Positions 36,529 to 47,283 are shown, counted from the stretch's first letter. The stretch: DNA of 64,000 bases from Burkholderia sp. Bp8992 (GCF_003853705.1 NZ_QTQI01000004.1:363323-427322), one strand, 5' to 3'. Made by a program: numbers and translations. Notes: generated by a model from the letters alone, not told the origin.

Positions 36529-38148
36529 ATGCTTTCAAGACGCTACCTCGCGATGTGGTGCGCTGTCCTGCTGCTCGTCGCTGCGGCCGCGCTCGCGTCG
36601 GCCCACGTCCTTTCCTGGCTGTGGATCCTCATCCCCGTCGCCCTCGTCGCGCTCGGCGTGTACGACCTGAACCAGGACCGTCACGCGATCCTGCGCAATT
36701 ACCCGCTCTGGGGCCACTTCCGCTTCCTGTTCGAATTCATCCGACCTGAAATCCGCCAGTATTTCGTCGAGGACGACACCGACGAGAAGCCGTTCTCGCG
36801 TGCGCAGCGCAGCCTCGTGTACCAGCGCGCGAAGAACGTCGCCGACAACCGGCCGTACGGCACCGAGCTGAACGTGAAGGCCGTCGCGCACGAATGGATC
36901 AGCCACTCGCTTGCGCCGACGAAGCTGCCGAACCACGATTTCCGTATCCGCGTCGGCGCGAATCGCGCGCAACCGTACGACATCTCGATCTTCAACATCT
37001 CGGCGATGAGCTTCGGCTCGCTGTCCGCGAACGCGATCCGCTCGCTGAACCTCGGTGCGAAGAAAGGCGGGTTCGCACACGACACCGGCGAAGGCTCGCT
37101 GTCGAAGTACCACCGCGAGAACGGCGGCGACATCATCTGGGAAATCGCGTCCGGCTACTTCGGCTGTCGCAACGACGACGGCACCTTCAACCCCGACAAG
37201 TTCGCGAAGCAGGCCGCCGATCCGCAGGTCAAGATGATCGAGGTGAAGCTGTCGCAGGGCGCGAAGCCCGGCCACGGCGGCGTGCTGCCGGCCGCGAAGA
37301 TCACGCCGGAAATCGCCGAGACGCGCGGCGTGCCGATGGGCAAGGACTGCATCTCGCCCGCGACGCATTCGGAGTTCTCGACGCCGCGCGGGCTGCTCGA
37401 ATTCGTCGACCGGCTGCGCACGCTGTCGGGCGGCAAGCCGACCGGCTTCAAGCTGTGCATCGGCCATCCGTGGGAATTCTTCGGCATTGCGAAGGCGATG
37501 ATCGAGACCGGCATCGTGCCCGACTTCATCGTCGTCGACGGCGCGGAAGGCGGCACCGGCGCGGCGCCGCTCGAATTCACCGACCACGTCGGCGTGCCGC
37601 TGCAGGAAGGGCTGCTGCTCGTGCACAACACGCTCGTCGGGATCGGCGTGCGCGACCGCGTGAAGATCGGTGCGAGCGGCAAGATCATCACGGCGTTCGA
37701 CATCGCCCGCACGCTCGCGATCGGCGCGGACTGGGTGAACTCGGCGCGCGGCTTCATGTTCGCGGTCGGCTGCATCCAGGCGCAGCATTGCCACACCGAC
37801 CGCTGCCCGACCGGCGTCGCGACGCAGGACCCGGTGCGCCAGCGCGCGCTCGTCGTGCCCGACAAGGCCGAGCGCGTGTACAACTTCCACCGCAATACGC
37901 TGCATGCGCTGCAGGAACTCGTGCAGGCAGCCGGCCTCGGGCATCCGTCCGAGCTGCGCGCGCATCACATCGTGCAGCGGGTTGCACCGCACGAGGTGCG
38001 GCTGATGTCGCAGCTGCTGAAGTACCTGAAGCCCGGCGCGCTGCTCGACGGCCGGACGTGCGGCTTCTCGCTGTACGACAAGTGGTGGCCCATCGCGCGC
38101 AGCGATTCGTTCACGCTCGGCGAAGCCGTGTACGCTTCGATCGAGTGA
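36529..38148 (+). CDS. FMN-binding glutamate synthase family membrane protein
   Basis: A 539-residue protein related to the FMN/3Fe-4S domain of the glutamate synthase large subunit (GltB central region). Two N-terminal hydrophobic segments (about residues 6-45) suggest membrane attachment. The synthase domain includes NISAMSFGSLS, GEGSLSKYH, VKLSQGAKPGHGG, VVDGAEGGTGAAP and QAQHCHTDRCPTGVATQD, where cysteines of the 3Fe-4S site lie. There is no glutamine amidotransferase domain, so it cannot be a complete GltB. The start at 36529 has a GGAG ribosome-binding site. Electron donor and reaction are unknown. Confidence 0.85.
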   Translation: MLSRRYLAMWCAVLLLVAAAALASAHVLSWLWILIPVALVALGVYDLNQDRHAILRNYPLWGHFRFLFEFIRPEIRQYFVEDDTDEKPFSRAQRSLVYQRAKNVADNRPYGTELNVKAVAHEWISHSLAPTKLPNHDFRIRVGANRAQPYDISIFNISAMSFGSLSANAIRSLNLGAKKGGFAHDTGEGSLSKYHRENGGDIIWEIASGYFGCRNDDGTFNPDKFAKQAADPQVKMIEVKLSQGAKPGHGGVLPAAKITPEIAETRGVPMGKDCISPATHSEFSTPRGLLEFVDRLRTLSGGKPTGFKLCIGHPWEFFGIAKAMIETGIVPDFIVVDGAEGGTGAAPLEFTDHVGVPLQEGLLLVHNTLVGIGVRDRVKIGASGKIITAFDIARTLAIGADWVNSARGFMFAVGCIQAQHCHTDRCPTGVATQDPVRQRALVVPDKAERVYNFHRNTLHALQELVQAAGLGHPSELRAHHIVQRVAPHEVRLMSQLLKYLKPGALLDGRTCGFSLYDKWWPIARSDSFTLGEAVYASIE

Positions 38149-38186
38149 CGCGCGGCCGCCCCGCTCCGGCGGCGGCCTGTTCGGCA

Positions 38187-38220
38187 AAAAGAAAAGCGCC
38201 CTGCGGGGCGCTTTTCTTTT
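38187..38220. terminator. Bidirectional intrinsic terminator (15-bp stem)
   Basis: AAAAGAAAAGCGCCC / GGGCGCTTTTCTTTT with a TGCG loop, between the convergent glutamate-synthase-like gene and the GST gene. Confidence 0.92.
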
Positions 38221-38253
38221 GTCTGCCGAATGCGTGAATTCGAACGCCGCGGC

Positions 38254-38865
38254 TCAGGTCTGCGGCAGCGTATCGGCGAACGATTGCCGCTGCTGCAGCT
38301 TCACGAAATGCTTGTCGAGGTTCGGGTGGCGATCGCGCCAGTTGAGCTCGGGCATCCGGAAATCGAGATAGCCGAGCGCGCAGCCGAGTGCGATGTCGGC
38401 GAGCGTGTAATGATTACCGACGCACCACGTCTTGCCGCCAAGGCCCTGCGACATCGCGACGAGCGCGTCGTCGATCTTGCGCTGCTGGCGCGCGATCCAG
38501 CTCGCGCTGCGCTGCGCTTCTTCCCGCAGCGTGTGTTCGAGACGGATCGCGACGGCTGCGTCGAGGACGCCGTCGCCCAGCGCTTCCCAGCAACGGACCT
38601 CGACGCGCTCGCGGCCCGATGGCGGAATCAGTTTGCCGACCGGCGACAGCGTATCGACGTATTCGCAGATCACGCGGGAATCGAACACCGCGGCACCATC
38701 CTCCATCACGAGGCACGGGACCTTGCCGAGCGGATTCGAAGCATGAATATCCGTCTCCGGCGCCCACACGTCCTCGAGCTCCAGCTTGTAGTCGATCTTC
38801 TTTTCAGCAAGCACGATCCGCGCCTTGCGGACGTACGGGCTGCCGAGCGAACCGATTAATTTCAT
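38254..38865 (-). CDS. Glutathione S-transferase family protein
   Basis: A 203-residue GST. The thioredoxin-like N-terminal domain reads MKLIGSLGSPYVRKARIVLA, with the glutathione-binding NPLGKVPCLVMEDG and FDSRVICEYVD. The C-terminal helical domain contains YTLADIALGCALGYLDFR, the N-capping region of the fold. An ATG one codon earlier (38868) is equally possible; AAGG lies just upstream. It is divergent from pepP. Substrate unknown; closest in pattern to E. coli YibF-type enzymes. Confidence 0.9.
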   Translation of the reverse strand: MKLIGSLGSPYVRKARIVLAEKKIDYKLELEDVWAPETDIHASNPLGKVPCLVMEDGAAVFDSRVICEYVDTLSPVGKLIPPSGRERVEVRCWEALGDGVLDAAVAIRLEHTLREEAQRSASWIARQQRKIDDALVAMSQGLGGKTWCVGNHYTLADIALGCALGYLDFRMPELNWRDRHPNLDKHFVKLQQRQSFADTLPQT

Positions 38866-39050
38866 CATCTGCCTTTTTTGGGGAACCGCCGAGAGTATAC
38901 GTTGTCGCCGATCATAACCGGCCAGCATCGCGTGACAGAAAATCGCCCGTCCGGCCTGTGGATGGATTGCAACAACCGCCGCGCGGGCCTTCCGGCGCGG
39001 CTTGCCGCCCCTCTTTCACGCACGGCGTCGCGCGGCGCTACAATCGCACG

Positions 39051-40436
39051 ATGAATGCGCCCATCGATACCGCCATCGCCGTCGACGTCTACCGCCAGCG
39101 CCGTGAACGCGTGCTTGCCGCACTGCGTGCCGCGGGCGGCGGCGTCGCCATCGTTCCCACCGCGCCGGAACTGCTGCGCAACCGCGATACGGCCTACCCG
39201 TACCGGTTCGACAGCTACTTCCACTACCTGACGGGCTTCACCGAGCCGGACGCCGTGCTCGTGCTGAACGCGGCCGCGCCGCACGGCGCGCCGGAGTCGA
39301 TCCTGTTCTGCCGCGGCAAGAATGTCGATCGCGAGATCTGGGAGGGCTTTCACTACGGACCCGACGCCGCGCGCGACGCGTTCGGTTTCGACGCGGCATT
39401 CGCAGTCGACGTGATCGACACCGAGATGCCGCGCCTGCTCGCCGACGCGGGCACCGTGCACTACCGGTTCGGTGCATCGGCCGATTTCGACCGCCAGCTC
39501 GCGGGCTGGATCGACGCGGTGCGCGCGCTGGCACGCACGGGCGTCGCCGCGCCGGACGCACTGCTCGACCTCACGCCGCTGCTCGACGACATGCGGCTCG
39601 TGAAGGACGAACACGAACTCGCGATCATGATGCGCGCCGCGCACATCTCCGCGCTCGCGCATCGCCGCGCGATGCAGGTGTGCCGCCCCGGCATCCGCGA
39701 ATACGAACTCGAGGCCGAGCTGCTGTACCTGTTCCGCAAGCACGGTGCGCAGTCGCCGGCGTACGGCTCGATCGTCGCGGCCGGCGCGAATGCGTGCGTG
39801 CTGCACTACCCGGCCGGCAACGCGGCCGCGCGGGACGGCGACCTGATCCTGATCGACGCCGCGTGCGAACTCGACGGCTATGCGTCGGACATCACGCGCA
39901 CGTTCCCGGCCAACGGGCGCTTCTCGCCCGCGCAGCGCACGCTGTACGACATCGTGCTCGCCGCGCAGCAGGCGGCGATCGATGCGACGCGCGCGGGCGT
40001 GCCGTTCGAGGCGCCGCACGATGCGGCCGTGCGCGTGCTCGCGCAGGGGCTGCTCGACACCGGCATCATCCCGAAGGCGCGCTTCTCGTCGGTCGACGAC
40101 GTGATCGCCGAGCGCGCGTACACGCGCTTCTACATGCACCGCACGGGCCACTGGCTCGGGATGGACGTGCACGACTGCGGCGACTACCGCGAGCGGCTCG
40201 CCGAACGCGACGGCAACGGCGCGCTGCCATGGCGCACGCTGAAGCCCGGCATGACGCTCACGGTCGAGCCCGGCCTGTACGTGCGTGCGGCCGACGACGT
40301 GCCGCCCGAGTACTGGAACATCGGCATCCGCATCGAGGACGACGCGATCGTGCGCGAGCACGGCTGCGAACTGATCACGCGCGGCGTGCCGGTCGACGCC
40401 GACGAGATCGAAGCGCTGATGCGCGCGGGCGCATGA
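39051..40436 (+). CDS. pepP: Xaa-Pro aminopeptidase (M24B family)
   Basis: A 461-residue metallopeptidase that removes N-terminal residues preceding proline. The N-terminal aminopeptidase-P domain (SYFHYLTGFTEPDAVLVL) is followed by the pita-bread fold. Metal ligands are visible in LIDAACELDGYASDITRTF (two Asp), GHWLGMDVHD (His), LTVEPGLYV (Glu) and GIRIEDD (Glu). The start MNAPIDTAIAVDVYRQRRER matches the family; the frame is open far upstream, but that part overlaps the GST gene. ubiH follows 37 bases later, as in E. coli pepP-ubiH. Confidence 0.94.
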   Translation: MNAPIDTAIAVDVYRQRRERVLAALRAAGGGVAIVPTAPELLRNRDTAYPYRFDSYFHYLTGFTEPDAVLVLNAAAPHGAPESILFCRGKNVDREIWEGFHYGPDAARDAFGFDAAFAVDVIDTEMPRLLADAGTVHYRFGASADFDRQLAGWIDAVRALARTGVAAPDALLDLTPLLDDMRLVKDEHELAIMMRAAHISALAHRRAMQVCRPGIREYELEAELLYLFRKHGAQSPAYGSIVAAGANACVLHYPAGNAAARDGDLILIDAACELDGYASDITRTFPANGRFSPAQRTLYDIVLAAQQAAIDATRAGVPFEAPHDAAVRVLAQGLLDTGIIPKARFSSVDDVIAERAYTRFYMHRTGHWLGMDVHDCGDYRERLAERDGNGALPWRTLKPGMTLTVEPGLYVRAADDVPPEYWNIGIRIEDDAIVREHGCELITRGVPVDADEIEALMRAGA

Positions 40437-40473
40437 CCGGCCGCCGACCGTTACCACCGTTTCACGAATCAAG

Positions 40474-41661
40474 ATGACGACCGCTTCCTCCCCGGCCACG
40501 CCGGACTACGACCTCGCCATCGTCGGCGCGGGCCCCGTCGGGCTCGCACTCGCCGGCTGGCTCGCACGCCGCAGCGCGACGCAGCACGCATCGATCGCGC
40601 TGATCGATGCGCGCGAACCGGCCGCGAGCGCGAACGACCCGCGCGCGATCGCGGTGTCGCACGGCAGCCGCGTGCTGCTCGACACGCTCGCGTGGCCCGC
40701 CGACGCGACACCGATCGAACATATCCATGTATCGCAGCGCGGCCATTTCGGCCGCACGCTGATCGACCGCGACGAACACGACCTCGCCGCGCTCGGCTAT
40801 GTCGTGCGCTACGGCTCGATCGTGCAGGCGCTCGCGGGCGCCGTGCGGAACACGCGCGTCGACTGGCTCACGTCGACCACCGCGCGCGCGCCGCAGCAGG
40901 ACACGGACGGCGTCACGCTGACGCTCGACGGCCAGCAGGGCGAACGCACGCTGCGCGCGCGGATCGTCATCAATGCCGAAGGCGGGTTGTTCCACGAACA
41001 GCAGGCCGATACGACCAAGCATCGTCGCGACTACGGGCAGACCGCGCTCGTCGGCACGGTCACGGTATCGGCGCCGCGCCCGAACGTCGCGTGGGAACGC
41101 TTCACGCATGAAGGCCCGCTCGCGCTGCTGCCGCTCGGCGGTCCGCGCCAGGCCGACTACTCGCTCGTCTGGTGCTGCACGCCCGACGAAGCGGCACGGC
41201 GTGCCGCGCTGCCCGACGACGCGTTCCTGCGCGAGCTCGGCAGCGCGTTCGGCGCACGCATGGGCGACTTCGTCGCCATTGCCGGCCGCGCGTCTTTCCC
41301 GCTCGGCCTGAATGCCGCGCAAACCCTGGTCAACGGCCGCGTCGCGATCGTCGGCAATGCCGCGCAAACCCTGCACCCCGTCGCGGGCCAGGGGCTCAAC
41401 CTCGGGCTGCGCGATGCGCATACGCTCGTCGACACGCTGTCCGCGCAAGGCTTCGAAGCGACCGCGCTCGCTACCTTCAACGCGCGCCGCGCGCTCGACC
41501 GGCGCTTCACGATCGGTGCAACCGACACGCTGGCGCGGCTGTTTACGATCGATTCGGGCCCGCTTCCGCTGCTGCGCGGCGCGGCGCTCACCGCGCTCGA
41601 ATTCGTGCCGCCACTCAAGAAGGCAATCGCGCGCCAGATGATGTTCGGCCAGCGCAACTGA
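40474..41661 (+). CDS. ubiH: UbiH/VisC-family FAD-dependent monooxygenase
   Basis: A 395-residue flavoprotein hydroxylase of ubiquinone synthesis. The FAD dinucleotide-binding motif is GAGPVGLALAGWL (about residues 18-30). The second FAD motif and ubiH signature are GNAAQTLHPVAGQGLNLGLRD. DPRAIAVSHGSR is the conserved segment after the first strand. UbiH acts at C4 of the ring, but UbiI/UbiF paralogues look alike, so the exact ring position is inferred from the pepP neighbour. Confidence 0.88.
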   Translation: MTTASSPATPDYDLAIVGAGPVGLALAGWLARRSATQHASIALIDAREPAASANDPRAIAVSHGSRVLLDTLAWPADATPIEHIHVSQRGHFGRTLIDRDEHDLAALGYVVRYGSIVQALAGAVRNTRVDWLTSTTARAPQQDTDGVTLTLDGQQGERTLRARIVINAEGGLFHEQQADTTKHRRDYGQTALVGTVTVSAPRPNVAWERFTHEGPLALLPLGGPRQADYSLVWCCTPDEAARRAALPDDAFLRELGSAFGARMGDFVAIAGRASFPLGLNAAQTLVNGRVAIVGNAAQTLHPVAGQGLNLGLRDAHTLVDTLSAQGFEATALATFNARRALDRRFTIGATDTLARLFTIDSGPLPLLRGAALTALEFVPPLKKAIARQMMFGQRN

Positions 41662-41798
41662 CGCGCGGGCGCGCCGCGTGATGCGCGCGCGCAGGCCAGG
41701 CAAACCGGGTCAAATCGGCGGGGCATGGGAATACGGTAAAATGCGCGTTTCCGTCTTCCCTTCCCCTGCCCGCGCCGGTCGCGGGCGGCGCCATTGCG

Positions 41799-42866
41799 AT
41801 GCCCGTTATCGGCCCTCACGTATTGCGTAACAACCTGTTCGTCGCCCCGATGGCCGGCGTGACGGATCGTCCGTTCCGCCAGCTCTGCAAGCGGCTGGGC
41901 GCCGGTTACGCCGTGTCCGAGATGGTCGCGTCCAACGCGCAGCTGTGGAAAAGCGCGAAGACGATGCGGCGCGCGAACCACGAAGGCGAAGTCGAGCCGA
42001 TCGCGGTGCAGATCGCCGGCGCCGATCCGGCGATGATGGCCGAAGCGGCCCGCTACAACGTCGACAACGGCGCGCAGATCATCGACATCAACATGGGCTG
42101 CCCGGCGAAAAAGGTCTGCAACGTCGCGGCCGGCTCCGCGCTGCTGCAGAACGAGCCGCTCGTGCAGCGGATCGTCGAGGCCGTCGTCGCGGCAGTCGGC
42201 ACGGGGCCCGATGCGGTGCCCGTCACGCTGAAGATCCGCACCGGCTGGGACCGCGAACACAAGAACGCGATCACGGTCGCGCGCCTGGCCGAAGCCGCCG
42301 GCATCTCGATGCTCACCGTGCACGGCCGCACGCGCGCCGACCTGTACCGCGGCGATGCCGAGTACGACACCATCGCGGCCGTGAAGGCGGCCGTACGGAT
42401 TCCGGTCGTTGCGAACGGCGACATCACGTCGCCCGCGAAAGCGAAGGCCGTGCTCGATGCAACCGGTGCCGACGCGCTGATGATCGGTCGTGCCGCGCAA
42501 GGCCGGCCGTGGCTGTTCCGCGAAATCGATCATTTCCTGCAAACCGGCGAGCTGCTGCCCCCGCCGCTGATCGACGAGATCCAGCACGTGATGAACGAAC
42601 ACCTGGAAGACCACTACGCTTTCTATGGTGAATTCACGGGTGTCCGTACTGCGCGCAAGCACATCGGCTGGTACACTCGCGGCCTTTCCGGTGCCAACGG
42701 GTTCCGGCACAGGATGAACACGCTCGATTCCTCCCGCGAGCAGCTCGCCGCCGTCAATGCCTTCTTCGAGGCGCAAAAGGCGGTGTCGGACCACCTCGTC
42801 TACGTCGATGACGAAGAGGGAAACGGCCAGCGCGAGTCGGACGACCATAACCAGTTAGCAGCATGA
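41799..42866 (+). CDS. dusB: tRNA-dihydrouridine synthase DusB
   Basis: A 355-residue flavoenzyme that reduces uridine to dihydrouridine in tRNA. FMN barrel signatures are FVAPMAGVTDRPFR, INMGCPAKKVCN (with the catalytic Cys), VTLKIRTGWD, TVHGRTRADLY and VVANGDITSP. The fis gene overlaps its end by 4 bases (ATGA), the classic dusB-fis operon. A TAAAAT candidate -10 lies about 65 bases upstream in the gap to ubiH. Confidence 0.95.
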   Translation: MPVIGPHVLRNNLFVAPMAGVTDRPFRQLCKRLGAGYAVSEMVASNAQLWKSAKTMRRANHEGEVEPIAVQIAGADPAMMAEAARYNVDNGAQIIDINMGCPAKKVCNVAAGSALLQNEPLVQRIVEAVVAAVGTGPDAVPVTLKIRTGWDREHKNAITVARLAEAAGISMLTVHGRTRADLYRGDAEYDTIAAVKAAVRIPVVANGDITSPAKAKAVLDATGADALMIGRAAQGRPWLFREIDHFLQTGELLPPPLIDEIQHVMNEHLEDHYAFYGEFTGVRTARKHIGWYTRGLSGANGFRHRMNTLDSSREQLAAVNAFFEAQKAVSDHLVYVDDEEGNGQRESDDHNQLAA

Positions 42867-43096
42867 GCAAGCACAACATCGAACAATGTGTCCGCGAGAG
42901 CCTGGACGTGTATTTCCGGGATCTAGACGGCTCCAATCCGCACGACGTCTATGAAATGGTGATGTCCTGCGTCGAAAAGCCGATGCTCGAGGTCGTGCTC
43001 GTACAGGCAGGCGGCAACCAGTCGCTCGCCGCGGAGTACCTCGGCATCAATCGCAATACGCTGCGCAAGAAGCTGCAGCAGCACGGCCTGCTGTAG
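42863..43096 (+). CDS. fis: Nucleoid-associated regulator Fis
   Basis: A 77-residue Fis-family protein. The C-terminal helix-turn-helix reads [20 protein letters not shown], ending LQQHGLL. It is shorter than E. coli Fis (98) because the N-terminal beta-hairpin arm that contacts recombinases is reduced, which is usual in betaproteobacteria. It is translationally coupled to dusB, and purH follows after 44 bases. Confidence 0.95.
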   Translation: MSKHNIEQCVRESLDVYFRDLDGSNPHDVYEMVMSCVEKPMLEVVLVQAGGNQSLAAEYLGINRNTLRKKLQQHGLL

Positions 43097-43140
43097 GCAG
43101 CCGTCCCGTCCCCGTTTCCCTGGCTATTGGTGGTTCCATC

Positions 43141-44706
43141 ATGATCAAGCAAGCGCTCATTTCCGTTTCCGACAAGACCGGCATCGTCGACTTCGCGAAG
43201 TCGCTGTCCGACCTCGGCGTCAAGCTGCTGTCGACGGGCGGCACCGCGAAACTCCTCGCCGACGCCGGCCTGCCCGTTACCGAAGTGGCCGATTACACGG
43301 GCTTTCCGGAAATGCTCGATGGGCGCGTGAAGACGCTCCACCCGAAGGTGCACGGCGGCATCCTCGCCCGCCGCGACCTGCCCGAGCACATGCAGGCGCT
43401 GGAGCAGCACGGCATCCCGACGATCGATCTGCTCGTCGTGAACCTGTACCCGTTCGTCGCGACGATCGCGAAGGACGACTGCACGCTCGCCGACGCGATC
43501 GAGAACATCGACATCGGCGGCCCGACGATGCTGCGCTCGGCCGCGAAGAACCACCGCGACGTGACGGTCGTCGTCGATCCGGCCGACTACGCGGTCGTGC
43601 TCGATGAAATGAAGGCGAACGGCAATACGGTCGGCTATCCGACCAACTTCCGCCTCGCGACGAAGGTGTTCGCGCACACCGCGCAATACGACGGCGCGAT
43701 CACGAACTACCTGACGAGCCTGACCGACGAGCTGAAGCACGCGTCGCGCAGCGCGTACCCGGCCACGCTGAACCTGGCGTTCGACAAGGTGCAGGACCTG
43801 CGCTACGGCGAGAACCCGCACCAGAGCGCCGCGTTCTACCGCGACCTCGCGACGCCGGCCGGCGCACTGGCGAACTACCGCCAGCTGCAGGGCAAGGAAC
43901 TGTCGTACAACAACATCGCGGATTCGGACGCGGCGTGGGAATGCGTGAAGACGTTCGACGCGCCGGCCTGCGTGATCATCAAGCACGCGAACCCGTGCGG
44001 CGTCGCGGTCGGCAACGACTCGGCCGACGCGTACGCGAAGGCGTTCCAGACGGATCCGACTTCCGCCTTCGGCGGCATCATCGCGTTCAACCGCGAAGTC
44101 GACGAAGCGGCCGCGCAGGCTGTCGCGAAGCAGTTCGTCGAAGTGCTGATCGCCCCGTCGTTCTCCGACGCCGCGAAGCAGGTGTTCGCCGCGAAGCAGA
44201 ACGTGCGCCTGCTCGAAATCGCGCTGGGCGACGGCCATAACGCATTCGACCTGAAGCGCGTGGGCGGCGGCCTGCTCGTGCAGTCGCTCGACTCGCGCAA
44301 CGTGCAGCCGAGCGAACTGCGCGTCGTCACGAAGCGCCAGCCGACCGCGAAGGAAATGGACGACCTGCTGTTCGCATGGCGCGTCGCGAAGTACGTGAAG
44401 TCGAACGCGATCGTGTTCTGCGGCAACGGCATGACGCTCGGCGTCGGCGCCGGCCAGATGAGCCGCGTCGATTCCGCGCGCATCGCCAGCATCAAGGCGC
44501 AGAACGCGGGCCTCACGCTGGCCGGTTCGGCGGTCGCGTCGGATGCGTTCTTCCCGTTCCGCGACGGCCTCGACGTCGTCGTGGCGGCCGGCGCGACCTG
44601 CGTGATCCAGCCGGGCGGCTCGATGCGCGACGACGAAGTGATCGCGGCAGCCGACGAGCACGGCATCGCGATGGTCCTGACGGGCGTGCGCCACTTCCGT
44701 CACTGA
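43141..44706 (+). CDS. purH: Bifunctional AICAR transformylase / IMP cyclohydrolase PurH
   Basis: A 521-residue enzyme catalysing the last two steps of IMP synthesis. The N-terminal cyclohydrolase domain (about 1-195) shows [34 protein letters not shown] and [17 protein letters not shown]. The C-terminal transformylase has [25 protein letters not shown] and the catalytic region [11 protein letters not shown]. Length is normal. A clear terminator follows at 44740-44777. Confidence 0.97.
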   Translation: MIKQALISVSDKTGIVDFAKSLSDLGVKLLSTGGTAKLLADAGLPVTEVADYTGFPEMLDGRVKTLHPKVHGGILARRDLPEHMQALEQHGIPTIDLLVVNLYPFVATIAKDDCTLADAIENIDIGGPTMLRSAAKNHRDVTVVVDPADYAVVLDEMKANGNTVGYPTNFRLATKVFAHTAQYDGAITNYLTSLTDELKHASRSAYPATLNLAFDKVQDLRYGENPHQSAAFYRDLATPAGALANYRQLQGKELSYNNIADSDAAWECVKTFDAPACVIIKHANPCGVAVGNDSADAYAKAFQTDPTSAFGGIIAFNREVDEAAAQAVAKQFVEVLIAPSFSDAAKQVFAAKQNVRLLEIALGDGHNAFDLKRVGGGLLVQSLDSRNVQPSELRVVTKRQPTAKEMDDLLFAWRVAKYVKSNAIVFCGNGMTLGVGAGQMSRVDSARIASIKAQNAGLTLAGSAVASDAFFPFRDGLDVVVAAGATCVIQPGGSMRDDEVIAAADEHGIAMVLTGVRHFRH

Positions 44707-44739
44707 TCGGATGCAGCCCGCGCGGCTGCAGCATGAAAG

Positions 44740-44777
44740 CCCGGCGACGGTGCACGAGCTGCACCCGCCGGGTTTTT
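44740..44777 (+). terminator. Intrinsic terminator after purH
   Basis: Stem CCCGGCG / CGCCGGG with an inner GGTGC / GCACC helix, then TTTTT. It separates the dusB-fis-purH genes from ruvC. Confidence 0.88.
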
Positions 44778-44866
44778 CATTGCGCGGCGCCTTTGCACGC
44801 AACCGTGCGGCCGGCGCGTCGCGCCAATCGTTGTAGTATCGCTGCATCAGGCAATTCTCCTCACTC

Positions 44867-45409
44867 ATGCGAATTCTCGGCATCGACCCCGGCCTGCGCG
44901 TCACCGGCTTCGGCGTCATCGACGTCAGCGGCCACCGGCTCGCCTATGTCACGAGCGGCGTGATCCGCACACCGACGGCCGACCTGGCCACCCGGCTCGG
45001 CACGATCTTCCAGGGCGTCTCGACGATCGTGCGCGAACATGCGCCCGACCAGGCCGCGATCGAACAGGTGTTCGTCAACGTGAACCCGCAGTCGACGCTG
45101 CTGCTCGGCCAGGCGCGCGGCGCCGCGATTTGCGGCCTCGTCGCGGGCGGCCTGCCGGTTGCCGAATACACGGCGCTGCAACTGAAGCAGGCGGTGGTCG
45201 GCTACGGCCGCGCGACCAAGACGCAGATGCAGGAAATGGTCACGCGCCTGCTCAGCCTTTCCGGCCAGCCGGGCTCGGACGCGGCCGACGCGCTCGGGAT
45301 GGCGATCTGCCATGCACACAGCGGCAATACGCTCGGCACGATCAGCGGCCTCGCGCCGGCGCTCGCGAAGAAAGGGCTGCGCGTGCGGCGCGGGCGGCTC
45401 GTCGGCTGA
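44867..45409 (+). CDS. ruvC: Holliday junction endonuclease RuvC
   Basis: A 180-residue resolvase of Holliday junctions. Catalytic acidic residues are visible: Asp7 ([12 protein letters not shown]), Glu in AAIEQVFVN, and the Asp pair in [28 protein letters not shown] is another family block. The ATG follows CATCAGGCAATTCTCCTCAC with no strong Shine-Dalgarno. ruvA and ruvB follow in order. Confidence 0.96.
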   Translation: MRILGIDPGLRVTGFGVIDVSGHRLAYVTSGVIRTPTADLATRLGTIFQGVSTIVREHAPDQAAIEQVFVNVNPQSTLLLGQARGAAICGLVAGGLPVAEYTALQLKQAVVGYGRATKTQMQEMVTRLLSLSGQPGSDAADALGMAICHAHSGNTLGTISGLAPALAKKGLRVRRGRLVG

Positions 45410-45522
45410 CGCCCGCGTGCGCGGCGCAACCTCGGGCATCGCTTCGGCCTGACGGCCAGGCCCATCGGCATTGCGCCGCGCGTGCGCTACACTCGCGCTT
45501 TATTCCTCTCGCCTCGCCTTCC

Positions 45523-46104
45523 ATGATCGGTCGCATCGCCGGCATCCTGCTCGAAAAGAATCCGCCTCATCTGCTCGTCGACTGCAACGGCGTCGGCTAC
45601 GAAATCGACGTGCCGATGAGCACCTTCTACAACCTGCCGCAGACGGGCGAGCGCATCGTGCTGCTCACGCAGCAGATCGTCCGCGAGGACGCGCACCTGC
45701 TGTACGGCTTCCTGACGCCGCAGGAACGCACGACCTTCCGCGAGCTGCTGAAGATCACCGGCATCGGCGCGCGCATGGCGCTCGCCGTGCTGTCCGGCAT
45801 GAGCGTGCAGGAGCTCGCGCAGGCCGTGACGATGCAGGACGCCGCACGCCTCACGCGCCTGCCCGGCATCGGCAAGAAGACGGCCGAGCGCCTGCTGCTC
45901 GAGCTGAAGGGCAAGCTCGGCGCCGACCTCGGTGCGCTCGCCGGCGCCGCGTCGCCGTCCGACCACGCGACCGACATCCTCAACGCGCTGCTCGCGCTCG
46001 GCTACTCCGAGAAGGAAGGCCTCGCCGCGATCAAGAACGTGCCGGCCGGCACCGGCGTGTCCGAAGGCATCAAGCTCGCGCTGAAGGCGCTGTCGAAGGC
46101 GTAA
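45523..46104 (+). CDS. ruvA: Holliday junction branch-migration subunit RuvA
   Basis: A 193-residue DNA-binding subunit that clamps four-way junctions. The OB-fold N-terminus is [20 protein letters not shown]. Two helix-hairpin-helix motifs are present ([18 protein letters not shown] and [19 protein letters not shown]). The C-terminal domain that contacts RuvB includes [14 protein letters not shown]. The gap to ruvC is 113 bp. Confidence 0.97.
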   Translation: MIGRIAGILLEKNPPHLLVDCNGVGYEIDVPMSTFYNLPQTGERIVLLTQQIVREDAHLLYGFLTPQERTTFRELLKITGIGARMALAVLSGMSVQELAQAVTMQDAARLTRLPGIGKKTAERLLLELKGKLGADLGALAGAASPSDHATDILNALLALGYSEKEGLAAIKNVPAGTGVSEGIKLALKALSKA

Positions 46105-46212
46105 CGCGCGGCTCGCCCGGCCGTCGAAGCCAGTGTCGCGCGGCGCCGCACCGCCCGCCAGTCGGCCGTTCGGCCAGGTTGGCCGGAACGCGTCGCGCGG
46201 TACAATGGCCGC

Positions 46213-47283
46213 ATGATTGAAACCGACAAACTCGCCACCGAGCAGCGGATCATCGCCGCCACGCCCGCCTCGTCGCACGAGGAGGTGTTCGAACGTGCGC
46301 TGCGGCCGCGCCAGCTCGACGACTACGTCGGCCAGGAAAAGGTGCGCGGCCAGCTCGAGATCTTCATCGAAGCCGCGAAGCGCCGCTCCGAGCCGCTCGA
46401 CCACGTGCTGCTGTTCGGGCCGCCGGGTCTCGGCAAGACGACGCTCGCGCACATCATCGCGCGCGAAATGGGCGTGAACCTGCGCCAGACGTCGGGCCCC
46501 GTGCTCGAACGCGCGGGCGATCTCGCCGCGCTGCTGACGAACCTCGAAGCCAACGACGTATTGTTCATCGACGAGATCCACCGGCTGTCGCCGGTCGTCG
46601 AGGAAATCCTGTATCCGGCACTCGAGGATTACCAGATCGACATCATGATCGGCGAAGGTCCGGCCGCGCGCAGCGTGAAGCTCGACCTGCAGCCGTTCAC
46701 GCTGGTCGGCGCAACCACCCGCGCGGGGATGCTCACCAACCCGCTGCGCGACCGTTTCGGGATCGTCGCGCGGCTCGAGTTCTACGATGCCGATCAACTG
46801 TCGCGCATCGTGCGGCGCTCGGCTTCGCTGCTGAATGCGCAGATCGATCCGAACGGCGCGCTGGAAATCGCGAAGCGCTCGCGCGGCACGCCGCGGATCG
46901 CGAACCGGCTGCTGCGCCGCGTGCGCGATTTCGCGGAAGTGAAGGCCGACGGCCAGATCACGGCAGCCGTGGCCGACGCCGCGCTCGCGATGCTCGACGT
47001 CGATCCGGTCGGCTTCGACCTGATGGACCGCAAGCTGCTCGAAGCGATCCTCTACAAGTTCGACGGCGGCCCGGTCGGCATCGACAACCTTGCGGCCGCG
47101 ATCGGCGAGGAGCGCGACACGATCGAGGACGTGCTCGAACCGTACCTGATCCAGCAGGGCTTCCTGCAGCGCACGCCACGCGGGCGCGTCGCGACGCTGC
47201 TCACGTATCGCCACTTCGGGCTGTCGGTGCCCGACGCCCGTCGCACCGAACGCGACGAATGGGACACGCCCGACGGGAAATAG
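46213..47283 (+). CDS. ruvB: Holliday junction branch-migration ATPase RuvB
   Basis: A 356-residue AAA+ hexameric motor. Walker A is [13 protein letters not shown], Walker [12 protein letters not shown], and the sensor block [18 protein letters not shown]. The C-terminal winged helix contains the RTPRGRVAT block. A TACAAT candidate -10 lies about 15-20 bases before the ATG, so ruvB may have its own promoter as well as reading from ruvCA. Confidence 0.97.
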   Translation: MIETDKLATEQRIIAATPASSHEEVFERALRPRQLDDYVGQEKVRGQLEIFIEAAKRRSEPLDHVLLFGPPGLGKTTLAHIIAREMGVNLRQTSGPVLERAGDLAALLTNLEANDVLFIDEIHRLSPVVEEILYPALEDYQIDIMIGEGPAARSVKLDLQPFTLVGATTRAGMLTNPLRDRFGIVARLEFYDADQLSRIVRRSASLLNAQIDPNGALEIAKRSRGTPRIANRLLRRVRDFAEVKADGQITAAVADAALAMLDVDPVGFDLMDRKLLEAILYKFDGGPVGIDNLAAAIGEERDTIEDVLEPYLIQQGFLQRTPRGRVATLLTYRHFGLSVPDARRTERDEWDTPDGK

